Position numbers and translations under genes: made by a program | Notes under the pieces: model-generated | What the model was told of the DNA's origin: nothing | The model's input: only the letters and a program-made list of their open reading frames with translations | The model's database searches: none | Assembly: GCF_000382485.1 (NCBI RefSeq) | Contig: NZ_AORY01000005.1 | Location: forward strand, 238,964 to 302,963 | From: Sphingomonas sp. Mn802worker | GTDB lineage: Bacteria > Pseudomonadota > Alphaproteobacteria > Sphingomonadales > Sphingomonadaceae | Direction: 5' to 3' | DNA: 64,000 nucleotides | Shown: positions 1-9,754 of the stretch, one piece after another | How the letters are laid out: each line of letters starts with the position of its first letter | Numbering within the stretch: position 1 is the first letter of the stretch

Positions 1-2
1 CG

Positions 3-170
3 CTCCGCAGCGGTGGCAGAGACACCGTCCTGTTCGCGCTGTTCGGCGGAGCGCTGGTGTGCGCGGTCGCGGGGTTGGCAGTGTTCGCGATGGAAATGGT
101 GCTCGCCGGCCGCACCGTGCGCGAGATGGTCGACTCCGAAGATCCCGCTGCGCCGCCACCAGCTTTGTGA
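3..170 (+). CDS. C-terminal fragment of a membrane protein (partial)
   Basis: The window opens inside a reading frame that runs from base 3 to a TGA at 168-170. The 55 visible residues contain one hydrophobic segment (FALFGGALVCAVAGLAVFA) followed by a short polar tail ending in a proline-rich stretch, so this is the last transmembrane helix and cytoplasmic or periplasmic tail of a membrane protein. The start and most of the protein lie outside the window. I do not recognise the family. The other two forward frames over this stretch read as arginine-rich low-complexity peptides, which favours this frame. Confidence 0.5.
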   Translation, partial: LRSGGRDTVLFALFGGALVCAVAGLAVFAMEMVLAGRTVREMVDSEDPAAPPPAL

Positions 171-696
171 GCAGAGGATGGCTGCAATATCGACACCCCG
201 AGCCGTCGCGAAAGCATCTCGAGCGGTTGGCGGCTGTGCGGCCGGGGAAATGCCGTGTCGAGCGTCGCGAGGTCAGCGTCGGCGAGAACGATGTTCGCGG
301 CCGCACGGTTCTCTAGCATATGGTCGCAGCCGTTGTCGTGACATCGAGCTACGTGGTTCCAGCCGCAAGACCTATGTACAAAGCCGCACAGTCGTTCGTG
401 ATTTCTCATGCTTCGGTGAACGGCAGCTCAGCTGGCCAGTATGTCGTTCCCAAAAAGCGCGGCCACGGCTCACTGACCGACCCGTTAGCTGACAACCGGC
501 TGCTGTTAGGCCCCGCCAAGCTGAGATCGTTCGTTCACTCGCTTCATCAGCTGTCTAATCATTGCTGACCATCTTACTCAATCACGAAGAATTGCACTCC
601 CCTGCCGTTCGGCACTGTTCCAGGATCGTCCGGTTACGTTGTCGTCGTCATCCGCTAGTTGATCCGAGGAGCGACAAGCTCCCATGTCGCAGGCAG
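171..696. other. intergenic region without a recognisable gene
   Basis: No frame over this stretch gives a protein with a recognisable motif, signal peptide or convincing codon use; the open frames are short, arginine- or serine-rich and lack plausible ribosome binding sites. No hairpin with a T-run and no tRNA was seen. Confidence 0.5.
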
Positions 697-1719
697 TCAC
701 AAGACCACTCCGGCATCCGGTGCTGCACCGGCTGCGAACTGGCCAGTGATTGCCCAGGTGCGAAGGTCTATAATCGCTACATGGTCGTTTTCGAGCGAGG
801 CGTAGAGCATGTCGCCCGCGAGATTGAGGCCCGGCGCGCCGGTGCCGAGCGGCAGCCGCGCGTCCTCGGCGAGCGTGACGGGATCGAGGCGCGACAGGCT
901 CTTGTCCGCTAGGTTCGACACAATCAACCGGCCGTCCGCCTGCGTAATCACGCGCACCGCCTCACCGCGCATCGTCCGTCGTGCGCGTTCCTCGAGCGTC
1001 GCGGCGTCGAGCGCGTGGATCGTGCCGTTCGGTCGGTCGATGACGTAGAGCGTCCGCTCGTCGCGGCCAAGGGTCATGCCCTCGGGCGCGGTGCCGATCC
1101 GCCGGCGCAGCGGTGCGACGCCCATATCCTCGGGATCGACCATGATGACCGCGCCGCTCAGCGTGTCGGCGACATAGGCGCGCGCGCCGTCGCGGCGGAC
1201 AACGAGGTAGTGGCTGCGCGCGCCCTCGACCGGGATCAGCCGCTAGGGCGCGTTGTCCTGCACCGGATCGTCGAAGCGGATCAGCATGCTGTCCTTCTCC
1301 GACAGGACGTACAGTCGGCCGGCATCGTCGACGCGGACGGCGTGCAGTCGCCCGAACGGTGCCAGATCGATCGTCCGGGCGAGCGTGCGCTGCGCGAGAT
1401 CGATGACCCACAGCTCGCTCCCGCCCGCGCCCGGTGCCTTCCAGCTCTCGACCCCGTAGTGGCCGATGAAGGCGTAGCGCCCGCTGCGATCCGCGACGAT
1501 CTCGTGCGGCTGGGTGCCGAGCGCCACGGTGCCGGTGCGGTTGCCGCCGGGCAACGCGTAGAAGGCGACGCGTCCCGCGCCTTTCTCGACCAGCGCCAGC
1601 GTGCCGCCAATCGGTGAGGAGGACCCGGCCCTCGCCACCGCCCGTGCGCCGACCGCCGTTGCCGCGACGAGGCCGCCGGCCAGTATCCACAATCCCTGAC
1701 GGCGATCAACCCGTGGCAT
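697..1719 (-). pseudogene. exported beta-propeller (YncE-like) protein split by an in-frame TAG
   Basis: The frame encodes a 340-codon protein with a twin-arginine-like N-terminus (RVDRRQGLWILAGG) and repeats typical of YVTN/YncE beta-propellers: ELWVIDLAQRTLART, GRLYVLSEKD, ARAYVADTLSGAVIMVD, RTLYVIDRPNGTIHALD and HVAIIDLRTWAITG. Reading is continuous in one frame except for a TAG at 1243-1245 (codon 159), with the same propeller pattern on both sides, so the gene looks broken by one nonsense mutation. I chose the ATG at 1719, which has purine-rich sequence just upstream; a TTG at 1737 is possible. It starts 21 bases after the Old Yellow Enzyme gene and was probably co-transcribed with it. 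A sequencing error or readthrough cannot be excluded. Such proteins are usually secreted or periplasmic; the ligand is unknown. Confidence 0.7.
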
Positions 1720-1740
1720 CCGCCTGCTCTCCCCCAAGGT

Positions 1741-2859
1741 TCAGTCGCGATCGTCGGGCATCGTCGGCCAGTCAGAATAACCGACCGATCCGCCACCGTA
1801 CCAATATTGCTTGGGCGCCTCGGCGAGCGGCGCGCCGGTGCGCAGGCGGTCGATGAGGTCGGGGTTGGCGATGAACGGCCGCCCCATGCTGAACAGGTCG
1901 GCATCGCCCTTCTCCAGCACCGTCTCCGCAAGGTCGAGCGTGTACTGGTTGTTTGCAATATACGCGCCGTTGAACCGCTGGCGGAGCGCCGGAAAGTCGA
2001 CGCCGTCCGCCTCGCGCGTCTGCTGCGTCACGCCCTCGATATCGTGAACATACAGCAGGCCGCGCTGCGACAGCGCATCGACGTAGGTGCCGAAGGTTTC
2101 CATGACCTGGCTGTCGAGCGGCGTCTCTCCGGGCATCGTCGTGGCCGGCGACAGGCGGATGCCGACGCGCCCCGCGCCCCAGACGCCGACGACCGCGTCG
2201 ACCACCTCGAGCGGGAAGCGCAGCCGGTTCTCGATCGATCCGCCGTAGCGATCGGTGCGCTGGTTAGTGCTGTCGCGGATGAATTGTTCGAGCAGGTAAT
2301 TGTTGGCTGAATGGACCTCAACCCCGTCGAAACCTGCCGCCTTGGCGTTGGCGGCGGCGCGGCGATAATCCTCGACGATCGCGGGGATCTCGTCCGTCTC
2401 GAGCGCGCGCGGGGTGACGTGGTCCTTCATCCCGTCCTTGGTGAACGCCTGCCCCACCGGCTTGATAGCCGAGGGAGCAACAGGCAGCTCGCCGCCCTGC
2501 AAGTCGGGATGCGAGATGCGGCCGGTATGCCAGAGCTGAAGGAAGATCAGGCCGCCACGATCGTGCACGGCCTGAACGATCGGCCGCCATGCCTCGACCT
2601 GTCGATCATTCCAGATGCCCGGCGTCAGCGCGTAGCCGATCGCCTGCGGCGAGATGTTCGTTGCCTCACTGATGATGAGCCCAGCCCCCGCGCGCTGCCC
2701 GTAATAGTCCGCGGCGAAGGCGGGAGGAATACCCTCGTCGTCGGATCGGCTGCGGGTGAGCGGCGCCATGACGATACGGTTGCGCAGCGAGAGGTCGCCG
2801 ATCTTAACGGGCTGCAATACAGGGGACGACGAGTGGTCGGGCATGTCTGGTATGTCCAT
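1741..2859 (-). CDS. Old Yellow Enzyme family alkene reductase (NemA/XenB-like)
   Basis: A 372-residue FMN-dependent TIM-barrel flavoenzyme that reduces activated C=C bonds (enones, nitro-olefins, nitrate esters) with NAD(P)H. The family signature is clear: KIGDLSLRNRIVMAPLTRSR at the N-terminus, the substrate-anion pair His183 and Asn186 in VHSANNYLL with Tyr188 at the proton-donor position, then TDRYGGSIENR, and SMGRPFIANPDL in the phosphate-binding C-terminal strand. Length is normal for the family. No strong Shine-Dalgarno sequence precedes the first ATG, and an internal ATG at codon 6 is an alternative. The broken beta-propeller gene follows directly on the same strand. Physiological substrate cannot be read from the sequence; detoxification of electrophiles is the usual inference. 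Confidence 0.93.
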   Translation of the reverse strand: MDIPDMPDHSSSPVLQPVKIGDLSLRNRIVMAPLTRSRSDDEGIPPAFAADYYGQRAGAGLIISEATNISPQAIGYALTPGIWNDRQVEAWRPIVQAVHDRGGLIFLQLWHTGRISHPDLQGGELPVAPSAIKPVGQAFTKDGMKDHVTPRALETDEIPAIVEDYRRAAANAKAAGFDGVEVHSANNYLLEQFIRDSTNQRTDRYGGSIENRLRFPLEVVDAVVGVWGAGRVGIRLSPATTMPGETPLDSQVMETFGTYVDALSQRGLLYVHDIEGVTQQTREADGVDFPALRQRFNGAYIANNQYTLDLAETVLEKGDADLFSMGRPFIANPDLIDRLRTGAPLAEAPKQYWYGGGSVGYSDWPTMPDDRD

Positions 2860-2995
2860 CTGACGTAAAAGAGTCGCCGGCTAAACGGTCGAGAAGTCGC
2901 ATCGGTCCGGCGTTCGCCCGTGATCGCGATCGGCGACTGGCGCAAACCCTTGCTGACCGGCTGACGTAGGGACAGGCGGTCGATCGGTGACTTGT

Positions 2996-3688
2996 TTACG
3001 TCGTTTCGTCGGAAGGGCGGTCGATCCGTCGCAAAGTCAGATTGATGCGGACTCCGTCGGCAAGTTCTTCGTCCGTCAGCAACGATGAAGAACCGGGCAC
3101 GATGCCCTCCACGCCGTGATAGATAAGCCGGGCCGGACCACCGAACCAGACGACATCGCCGCTGTGCAGACGCAGTCGGCGCACGGGATCCTTCCTGCTC
3201 ATACCGCCGACGAGAAACGTCGCATCGTCTCCGAGCGACACAGACACGACCGGCGCATCAAGGCTGGACTGACCCTTGTCCTGATGAAGCCCAAGCCGAG
3301 CCTCAGTGTCGTAGAAGTTAATAAGGCAGAGATTAGGCGGGATCACCTCCCCAGTCAGCTCCTGCCATAGTTCCAGCAGGCTTGAGGGGATTGCTGGCCA
3401 CTGTTTTCCGGTTGTAGGATGACGAGATTGGTAGCGATAGCCGCCCTCGCGATCCGTCACCCACCCGAACGTGCCGGCGTTGCTCATCTTCACACTGAGC
3501 GGCGCCCCGGTTTTCGGCATGGCCTGTTGAAAGAGCGGTGCCTCCGCGAGTACCGTGCGGATGTCCGCCAGAATAGCGCGCTGTCCGGCCGCATCGTAGA
3601 AGCCAGGCAGGTGGTGGAAACCCGGCGGCAAATCGGCTGCCTCGCTGTCGAAAAGAGTAGGATGCCGGCTTCGCGATCTGTGGGCCAT
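2996..3688 (-). CDS. alkB: DNA oxidative demethylase AlkB
   Basis: A 230-residue 2-oxoglutarate/Fe(II) dioxygenase that repairs N1-methyladenine and N3-methylcytosine by oxidative demethylation in the cytoplasm. The iron ligands are visible as His135-x-Asp137 (GLHQDKGQ) and His191 (RLIYHGVEGI), and Arg214 in the RINLTLRR segment fits the 2-oxoglutarate-binding arginine. The segment LINFYDTEARLGLHQDKGQ and the WFGGPAR stretch are typical of E. coli AlkB-type proteins. No Ada-like regulator or ada gene is adjacent, so methylation-damage regulation is not evident here. The gene stands alone, downstream of about 500 bases of non-coding sequence. Confidence 0.92.
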   Translation of the reverse strand: MAHRSRSRHPTLFDSEAADLPPGFHHLPGFYDAAGQRAILADIRTVLAEAPLFQQAMPKTGAPLSVKMSNAGTFGWVTDREGGYRYQSRHPTTGKQWPAIPSSLLELWQELTGEVIPPNLCLINFYDTEARLGLHQDKGQSSLDAPVVSVSLGDDATFLVGGMSRKDPVRRLRLHSGDVVWFGGPARLIYHGVEGIVPGSSSLLTDEELADGVRINLTLRRIDRPSDETT

Positions 3689-3779
3689 AGCGGGGAACTC
3701 CTGGGCGTCGCCGTCACTGTTCTACACTTGAATATGTAGGGCGCTCGGGGTTGACGCGCCACATCGGTGACAGACAGCA

Positions 3780-4207
3780 TGCCTGCACCAATTACGCTTA
3801 ATGATCACGCAGGTCGCAAACAGATCCGGTGATTGCTTTTTTGACACTTCTCGATTGGTGAGCTGCTATTGTATTAGTTACTCACCTGAAGACCCCCAAT
3901 TAACCGTTATAACAAGTAGCGCTGCTCCGGAGATCGAACATTCGTTCATCTATACGGTCTGATCAAGACAATGACAGACGCTCCGTTGAGCCACTTCGCT
4001 GCGGATGCTGCAACAGGCGCATCGAAAAGGTGCGTAGCCGCCTATTTGCCCAATGCTTCACCTCGCCAAGCTATGTCGGGCGTCGAAATGTGTGTCATTC
4101 TGACAAGATACCTTAAGGTGCCGCAAACAGAGATTTGATCACTCTGTCGAGCCATACTTTTTCTGTTTAAGGGCATGTGGGCAGTGAAAGCGGCACGGCA
4201 ACGTGCT
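3780..4207. other. relatively AT-rich intergenic gap
   Basis: Between the alkB promoter side and the 3' end of gcd there is no convincing gene. The DNA is visibly lower in GC than its flanks. A TTGACA occurs near 3840, but the nearest TAT-like box is about 20 bases away, so I do not call a promoter. No RNA gene was recognised. Confidence 0.5.
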
Positions 4208-6574
4208 TCAGCTTTTCGGTAACGCGTATGCGAGCGTGTAGTCGCCGTAGCGCGTGCCCAGTGCGCCGTGGCCGCCCGCGGTGATGACGACGTACTGCCG
4301 CCCGTCACGCCCGCGATAGGTCATCGGCGTCGCCTGCGCACCAGCGGGCAGCCGCGCCTTCCACACGACCCGTCCGGTGTTGAGGTCAAACGCGCGCAGG
4401 TACTGGTCGGTCGTCGCGCCGATGAAGGCGAGCCCACCCGCAGTGATGATCGACCCGCCCAGATTGGGCACGCCCGTCTTGATCGGCACCCCCAGGTGCG
4501 AGCCGAACAACCCGGTGTCGCGCGCGGTGCCTAGCACTTTCTTCCACAGCACCTTGCGGGTGCCGAGGTCGACCGCGGTCAGGTGACCCCAAGGCGGCGC
4601 AACGCAGGGTGCACCGAAGATGCCGACCCACGCCTTCACTACCGCGACATAGGGCGTGTTGTACTGCGTCTGCAGCTGCGCCTGCATCGCGTTCTCGCCG
4701 CCCTGCTTCTGCTTCATCAGTTCGGCGACGCGCGGATCGTCGCGGCGCATCAGCCACAGCTTGAACGGCATCTCCATCGTGTTGACCGTCATCACGCCGC
4801 GCACCGGATCGACCGCCGCGCCGCCCCAATCGGTGACACCGTCGAAGGCGGGATGGCCGATGATCGGCTTCAGCCCCATCGGCTGGTAGATGCCGGTGCC
4901 CTGCGCACGGCGGATGTCGATGCGGCAGAACAGCTGGTCGATCGGCGTTGCCCCCCAGGTCGCGACCTCGGTCGGGGCCGCCGGCGTGAAGCTCGGCATT
5001 CCGGTGGAAAAAGGCTGCGTCGGCGACACGCGCACGCCTGGCGTCGCGCCATCGGTGCGCACCGGGCGCTCGGTGATCGCCGCGAGCGGCGCGCCGGTCA
5101 GCCGGTTTAGGAAGAACACCTGGCCCATCTTGGTCGTCTGGATCAGTGCCGGGATCACCTGCCCGTTCGGCGCGCGATAGTCGAACAGCGACGGGCCGAT
5201 CGGCAGGTCCATGTCCCACATGTCGCGGTGGACGAGCTGCCGCGTCCAGCGCAGCTTGCCGGTTGCTATGTCGAGCGCGACGATCGAGGAGCCGAACCGG
5301 TCGTCGAACGGCCGGCGGTAACCGATCCAGTAATCGGGCGATGCATTGCCGGTGCCCAGATAGACAAGGCCGTTGGCCGCGTCAGCGGTGATCGCACCCC
5401 AGACATTGGGCGTGCCACGCGTGTAGGTCTGTCCCGCCGGCAGCGGCGCGATCGCGTCGGGCGAACGACCGACGTCCCAGGCCCAGATCGGCGCGCCCGA
5501 CACCGGATCGTAGGCGCGCACGACGCCCGACGGGATGTTGCGATTGACGTTGTCGATAATCCGCTCACCGATGATCAGCCGGTTGTTGACGACCACAGGC
5601 GGCGTGGTGCCGATCTGATCGGACGGCTTCGACGTGCCCATGTTGGTGCGCAAATCGATCGCGCCGTTGTTGGCGAAACTGGAACACGGGCGTCCTGTGT
5701 CGGCGTCGAGCGCGATCATCCGCGCGTTGAACGTCGGCGCGAAGATGCGACGCGGACACGGCGTTCCGGCGGGCGCTTCGAAATAGGTCACCCCGCGGCA
5801 GACCAGATAGTTGTTGCCGGCGATCGGTGCGTCCTCGTGCCAGCTCCACTTCGTCTTGCCGGTGGTCGCGTCGATCGCCTGAACGAACGAGTGCGGCGTG
5901 CAGGTGTAAAGCGTGTCGCCGATGTGGATCGGCGTCGCCTCCGAATGATACTCTCGCTTATGCTCGTCCGATTCCGCCGCCATTGGCAAGTCGCCGGTGC
6001 GCTGCGTCCAGGCCAGCTGCAACCGGCCGACGTTCTGCGGCGTGAGGTCGGCCAGCGCTGAATAGCGGCGTCCCGACAACGTCCCGCCGTAGTCACGCCA
6101 GTCGGCGTCAGCCTCGCCGGTCGGCGCGGCGGGAAGTAGGGCGGTAGCGGACGCATCCTGCGCGCGCGCCCCGTCGCCGTGGAGTGCGACGCCGCCGATA
6201 CCGAGTCCGAGCAGCACCGCCGCCGCTGCGGGCACCGCGTGTGCGTGCGACCGCCACGAGCGCGTCCGCCACCCGGTCAGCAGGACGAGCGCCAGCAGAA
6301 CGGTGGGCGCGACCAACCGTGGGACGAGTTGCAGGCCATCGAAGCCGACTTCCCACAGTGCCCAGATCAGCGTGCCGACCCAGATCGCGACAAACAGCAA
6401 GCGTCCGATCCGAGCGTTGCGGCCGAGCAACGCACCGCTGACCACCATCGCAATGCCGGCGACCAGATAGTAGAGCGATCCCCCTAGCGCCACGAGAACG
6501 CCACCCGCGACCGCGAAGAAACCGCCAAGAATGGCCACGCACCACGCGACGATCAGCCGGTACAGCCGAGCCAT
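4208..6574 (-). CDS. gcd: membrane-bound PQQ-dependent glucose dehydrogenase
   Basis: A 788-residue quinoprotein that oxidises D-glucose (and related aldoses) to gluconolactone in the periplasm and passes electrons to ubiquinone. Five hydrophobic segments fill residues 8-125, the anchor typical of mGDH, followed by a periplasmic eight-bladed PQQ propeller that begins near DWRDYGGTLSGRRYSALA. Propeller docking repeats are visible (GKTKWSWHED, GKLRWTRQLV, RKVLWKKVLG, GRVVWKARLP), as are family blocks such as HRDMWDMDLP and GAPCVAPPWGHL. The start ATG has AAGGAAA seven bases upstream. No pqq biosynthesis genes are in the window, so the cofactor is made from elsewhere or taken up. It is divergent from cyoABCD with about 200 bases between them; both gene products act on the ubiquinone pool. 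Confidence 0.93.
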   Translation of the reverse strand: MARLYRLIVAWCVAILGGFFAVAGGVLVALGGSLYYLVAGIAMVVSGALLGRNARIGRLLFVAIWVGTLIWALWEVGFDGLQLVPRLVAPTVLLALVLLTGWRTRSWRSHAHAVPAAAAVLLGLGIGGVALHGDGARAQDASATALLPAAPTGEADADWRDYGGTLSGRRYSALADLTPQNVGRLQLAWTQRTGDLPMAAESDEHKREYHSEATPIHIGDTLYTCTPHSFVQAIDATTGKTKWSWHEDAPIAGNNYLVCRGVTYFEAPAGTPCPRRIFAPTFNARMIALDADTGRPCSSFANNGAIDLRTNMGTSKPSDQIGTTPPVVVNNRLIIGERIIDNVNRNIPSGVVRAYDPVSGAPIWAWDVGRSPDAIAPLPAGQTYTRGTPNVWGAITADAANGLVYLGTGNASPDYWIGYRRPFDDRFGSSIVALDIATGKLRWTRQLVHRDMWDMDLPIGPSLFDYRAPNGQVIPALIQTTKMGQVFFLNRLTGAPLAAITERPVRTDGATPGVRVSPTQPFSTGMPSFTPAAPTEVATWGATPIDQLFCRIDIRRAQGTGIYQPMGLKPIIGHPAFDGVTDWGGAAVDPVRGVMTVNTMEMPFKLWLMRRDDPRVAELMKQKQGGENAMQAQLQTQYNTPYVAVVKAWVGIFGAPCVAPPWGHLTAVDLGTRKVLWKKVLGTARDTGLFGSHLGVPIKTGVPNLGGSIITAGGLAFIGATTDQYLRAFDLNTGRVVWKARLPAGAQATPMTYRGRDGRQYVVITAGGHGALGTRYGDYTLAYALPKS

Positions 6575-6777
6575 TGCGGTTTCCTTTCAGAATATTGCTG
6601 GCTAGACGCTAGGGCGGGATGACGCTTCACGCAAGCTCCTCAACTCGTGCCAAGTCGTTCTGGCAACAATGCCAGATACGATCCATTTTCGACCTGGTTA
6701 GGTGGCAAAGAAGAAGCGTTGTGACTTTCCCACCCACACAGCGACCAACAACGCCGCTCCGCCATCCGCCACTCGCA

Positions 6778-7659
6778 ATGAAGAGCGTTCGAGCCGTTCT
6801 TTCCGTCGCAGCGCTTGCGGTCCTGCCCGGTTGTGCCGCACTGGATCGGGGCATCCTGAACGCGCAAGGCCCGGTCGCCGGGCACGAGCGGCACCTGCTG
6901 CTGGTCGTGTCGGCCATCCTGCTGTTCGTCTGGGTGCCGGTCGTGATCCTGGTTCCGCTGATGGCGTGGCATTACCGACGGTCCAACACCAACGATGCCT
7001 ATCGGCCCAAATGGGCGTTCTCCTGGCCGCTCGAAGGATTCATCTGGATACCGCCGATCGGCATCGTCATCCTGCTCGCCTTCCTGCTGTGGCCGGCGAC
7101 GCAGCGCGACGATCCGTACACGCGCCGCGCCGGACAAGGCGAGCCCGTGCGCGTCCAGGCGATCGCGCTCGATTGGAAATGGGTATTCATCTACCCCGAC
7201 GAAGGCGTCGCAACCGTGAACCAGCTCGCAGTACCGGCGGGGCGTCCGGTCCAGCTCTCGCTGACCAGCGGTACCGTGATGCAGTCGTTGCTGCTGCCGC
7301 AATTGGCGGGCCAGGTCTACGCGATGGCGGGCATGCGCACGCGAATGAACTTTGCCGCCGACCGCCCTGGCACGTTTCGCGGCGAGAACACCCAGTTCAG
7401 CGGCCGGGGGTTCGCGCATCAGAAATTTTCGATCGTCAGCATGACGCCCGGTGCTTATGCCGCGTGGCTGGCGCGGGCGCACTCGGTCGGGCGCCCGCTC
7501 GACGTAGAGGCCTGGGCCACCTTGTCGAGGCCCGACACCACTGGTCCGCAGACCTTCTCTGCCGTGCCTCCGCGCTTCTTCGACCGCGTCATCGCCGCGA
7601 CTAACGGTGCTTCCCACCCGCACGCCGACCACCAACCAGCCACGCGAAAGGCGCCCTGA
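6778..7659 (+). CDS. cyoA: cytochrome o ubiquinol oxidase subunit II
   Basis: Subunit II of the proton-pumping bo3-type quinol oxidase. From the ATG at 6778 it begins with a lipoprotein signal peptide ending in LPGC, then two transmembrane helices and a periplasmic cupredoxin domain carrying WKWVFIYPD, as in CyoA. The copper-A cysteine/histidine cluster of cytochrome c oxidases is absent, which fits a quinol-oxidising enzyme. An upstream in-frame ATG at 6619 would put 53 non-conserved residues in front of the lipobox signal and is unlikely. It heads a four-gene operon; cyoB starts four bases after its stop codon. Confidence 0.93.
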   Translation: MKSVRAVLSVAALAVLPGCAALDRGILNAQGPVAGHERHLLLVVSAILLFVWVPVVILVPLMAWHYRRSNTNDAYRPKWAFSWPLEGFIWIPPIGIVILLAFLLWPATQRDDPYTRRAGQGEPVRVQAIALDWKWVFIYPDEGVATVNQLAVPAGRPVQLSLTSGTVMQSLLLPQLAGQVYAMAGMRTRMNFAADRPGTFRGENTQFSGRGFAHQKFSIVSMTPGAYAAWLARAHSVGRPLDVEAWATLSRPDTTGPQTFSAVPPRFFDRVIAATNGASHPHADHQPATRKAP

Positions 7660-7663
7660 GCCC

Positions 7664-9754
7664 GTGCAGACCGCGCATCCTCCGATCTGGCCCGAGCTAC
7701 TCGGTCGCTTCACCTGGCACGACCTGCCGTTCGTGCGCGCGTGGGAGAACCCGAGTGCGAGCGAGATCATCGGCGCGGCTGCCGGCGCACTGGTGATCGT
7801 CGGCTTCCTCGCCACTGTCACGCTGCTGACCCATTATCGCCGCTGGCGCACGTTGCTGAACTGGGTGACCAGCCTCGACCACAAGAAGATCGGCATCATG
7901 TACGTTGTCATCGCGCTGATCATGCTGTCGCGCGCGGTAGTGGAAGCAATCCTGATGCGGATGCAGCAGGCTGCGGCGATCGGCGAACCGGGCTTTCTGT
8001 CGTCCGATCACTTTGCGCAGCTGTTCTCCACTCACGGCTCGATAATGGTGTTCTTCATGGCCATGCCGTTCCTGACCGGCGTCATCAACTACGTCATGCC
8101 GCTGCAGATCGGCGCGCGCGACATGGCGTTTCCGTGGACGAATTCGGTCGCGCTGTCGCTGACGGGCGGCGGCGCAGTACTGATGATGGTTAGCCTGGTG
8201 GTTGGACAATTCTCGACCGGTGGCTGGAGCGGCTATCCACCGTATACTGGGCTCGCCTTTAGCCCCGACGTCGGACCGGATTACTGGATCTGGACGGTGA
8301 CGCTCGGCTCGATCGGGTCGACGCTCGGCGGCATCAACATCGCCTGCACCATTTTCAAGCTGCGCGCGCCCGGCATGTCCTTCATGCGCATGCCGTTGTT
8401 CTGCTGGACCAGCCTGTGCACCAGTATCCTGATGATCTTCGCGATGCCGCCGCTGACGGTCGCGACCGCGCTGCTGGCACTCGATCGCTACCTGGGATTT
8501 CACTTCTTCACCAACGACCTCGGCGGCAACATGATGAACTACGCCAACCTGTTCTGGCTGTTCGGTCACCCCGAGGTCTACATCCTGATCCTGCCAGCGT
8601 TCGGCATCTACTCGGAAGTCGTCTCGACCTTCTCGTCGAAGGAGCTGTACGGTTACGTCTCGCTCGTGTGGGCGACGATGGCGATCGCGGTGCTAAGCTT
8701 CACCGTCTGGGTCCACCATTTCTTCACGATGGGACAATCAGCCAACATCAACGCGGTGTTCGGCATCGCGACGATGACCATCGGCGTGCCGACGGGAGTG
8801 AAGATCTACGACTGGATCTGGACCATGTTCCGTGGCGAAGTGCGCTTCGCGGTGCCGATGCTCTACTCGCTGGCGTTTATGGTGACCTTCGTCATTGGCG
8901 GGTTTACCGGGATCATCCTCGCCATTCCACCGCTCGACTACGTGTTCCACAACACGCTATTCCTCGTCGCGCATTTTCATAACATGCTGATCCCCGGCCT
9001 GCTCTACGGCCTGCTCGCGGGCTATACCTTCTGGTTTCCCAAGGCGTTCGGCTTCCGGCTGAATGAGCGCTGGGGACGCATTGCCTTCACCTGCTGGGTG
9101 ATCGGCTTCTATCTCGCCTTTATGCCGCTCTACGTGCTGGGCGCGAGCGGCATGGCGCGGCGAACCAGCGAAATCTACGAGCCCGATTTCCGTCCCTGGC
9201 TCTACGTCGCGGGCGTCGGCGCACTGGTCGTCCTGTGTGCGCTCGCCTCACTGGTCGTGCAACTGGTGGTCAGCATCCGTGAGCGCGACGCCAACCGCGT
9301 GTTCGGGGGCGATCCATGGGACGCGCGCGGGCTCGAATGGTCGACCTCGGCCCCGCCGCCCGAGTATAATTTCGCGGTCATCCCGCACGTCGACGGACGC
9401 GACCCGTTCTACGACGGCAAGCGCGACGACGGTTACTATCGTCGGCACGCGCACTATGACCCGATCAGCGTGCCGCGCAACAGCGTGACCGGGACGACCA
9501 TCGGTATCGCCGCGACGGCAGCGGCGTTCGCGCTCGTCTGGCACATGTGGTGGCTGGCGATCGTCGCCAGCCTAGGCATCGTCGCTGCGCTGGTCCTGCG
9601 CAGCTTCGTGCGCGACACGGACCGCACCATTTCGGCGTCGGAGGTCACGGCTACCGAGCACCGCTGGCATGACGCACTCGACGCCGCGACGCCTATCGAG
9701 CGCGCATGCGAGCTGACGCCGTGCAATCAGGGGCTGGCGGAGACCACGGCATGA
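7664..9754 (+). CDS. cyoB: cytochrome o ubiquinol oxidase subunit I
   Basis: The catalytic haem-copper subunit, about 696 residues with many transmembrane helices. It contains the diagnostic FGHPEVYILILP segment with the copper-ligand histidine and the cross-linked tyrosine, the histidine pair in WVHHFFTMG, and the haem-ligand region LVAHFHNMLIPG. I place the start at the GTG at 7664 because GAAAGG lies 14-18 bases upstream, it clears the cyoA stop, and residues after it (PIWPELLGRFTWHDLPF) match the CyoB N-terminus; the ATG at 7607 lies inside cyoA. The stop overlaps the cyoC start as ATGA. It reduces oxygen to water and pumps protons across the inner membrane. Confidence 0.94.
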   Translation: MQTAHPPIWPELLGRFTWHDLPFVRAWENPSASEIIGAAAGALVIVGFLATVTLLTHYRRWRTLLNWVTSLDHKKIGIMYVVIALIMLSRAVVEAILMRMQQAAAIGEPGFLSSDHFAQLFSTHGSIMVFFMAMPFLTGVINYVMPLQIGARDMAFPWTNSVALSLTGGGAVLMMVSLVVGQFSTGGWSGYPPYTGLAFSPDVGPDYWIWTVTLGSIGSTLGGINIACTIFKLRAPGMSFMRMPLFCWTSLCTSILMIFAMPPLTVATALLALDRYLGFHFFTNDLGGNMMNYANLFWLFGHPEVYILILPAFGIYSEVVSTFSSKELYGYVSLVWATMAIAVLSFTVWVHHFFTMGQSANINAVFGIATMTIGVPTGVKIYDWIWTMFRGEVRFAVPMLYSLAFMVTFVIGGFTGIILAIPPLDYVFHNTLFLVAHFHNMLIPGLLYGLLAGYTFWFPKAFGFRLNERWGRIAFTCWVIGFYLAFMPLYVLGASGMARRTSEIYEPDFRPWLYVAGVGALVVLCALASLVVQLVVSIRERDANRVFGGDPWDARGLEWSTSAPPPEYNFAVIPHVDGRDPFYDGKRDDGYYRRHAHYDPISVPRNSVTGTTIGIAATAAAFALVWHMWWLAIVASLGIVAALVLRSFVRDTDRTISASEVTATEHRWHDALDAATPIERACELTPCNQGLAETTA

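Noticed and set aside
3840..3875. TTGACA with a TAT-like box as a promoter
   Set aside because: The gap is about 20 bases, outside the usual 16-18, and no gene follows on that strand.
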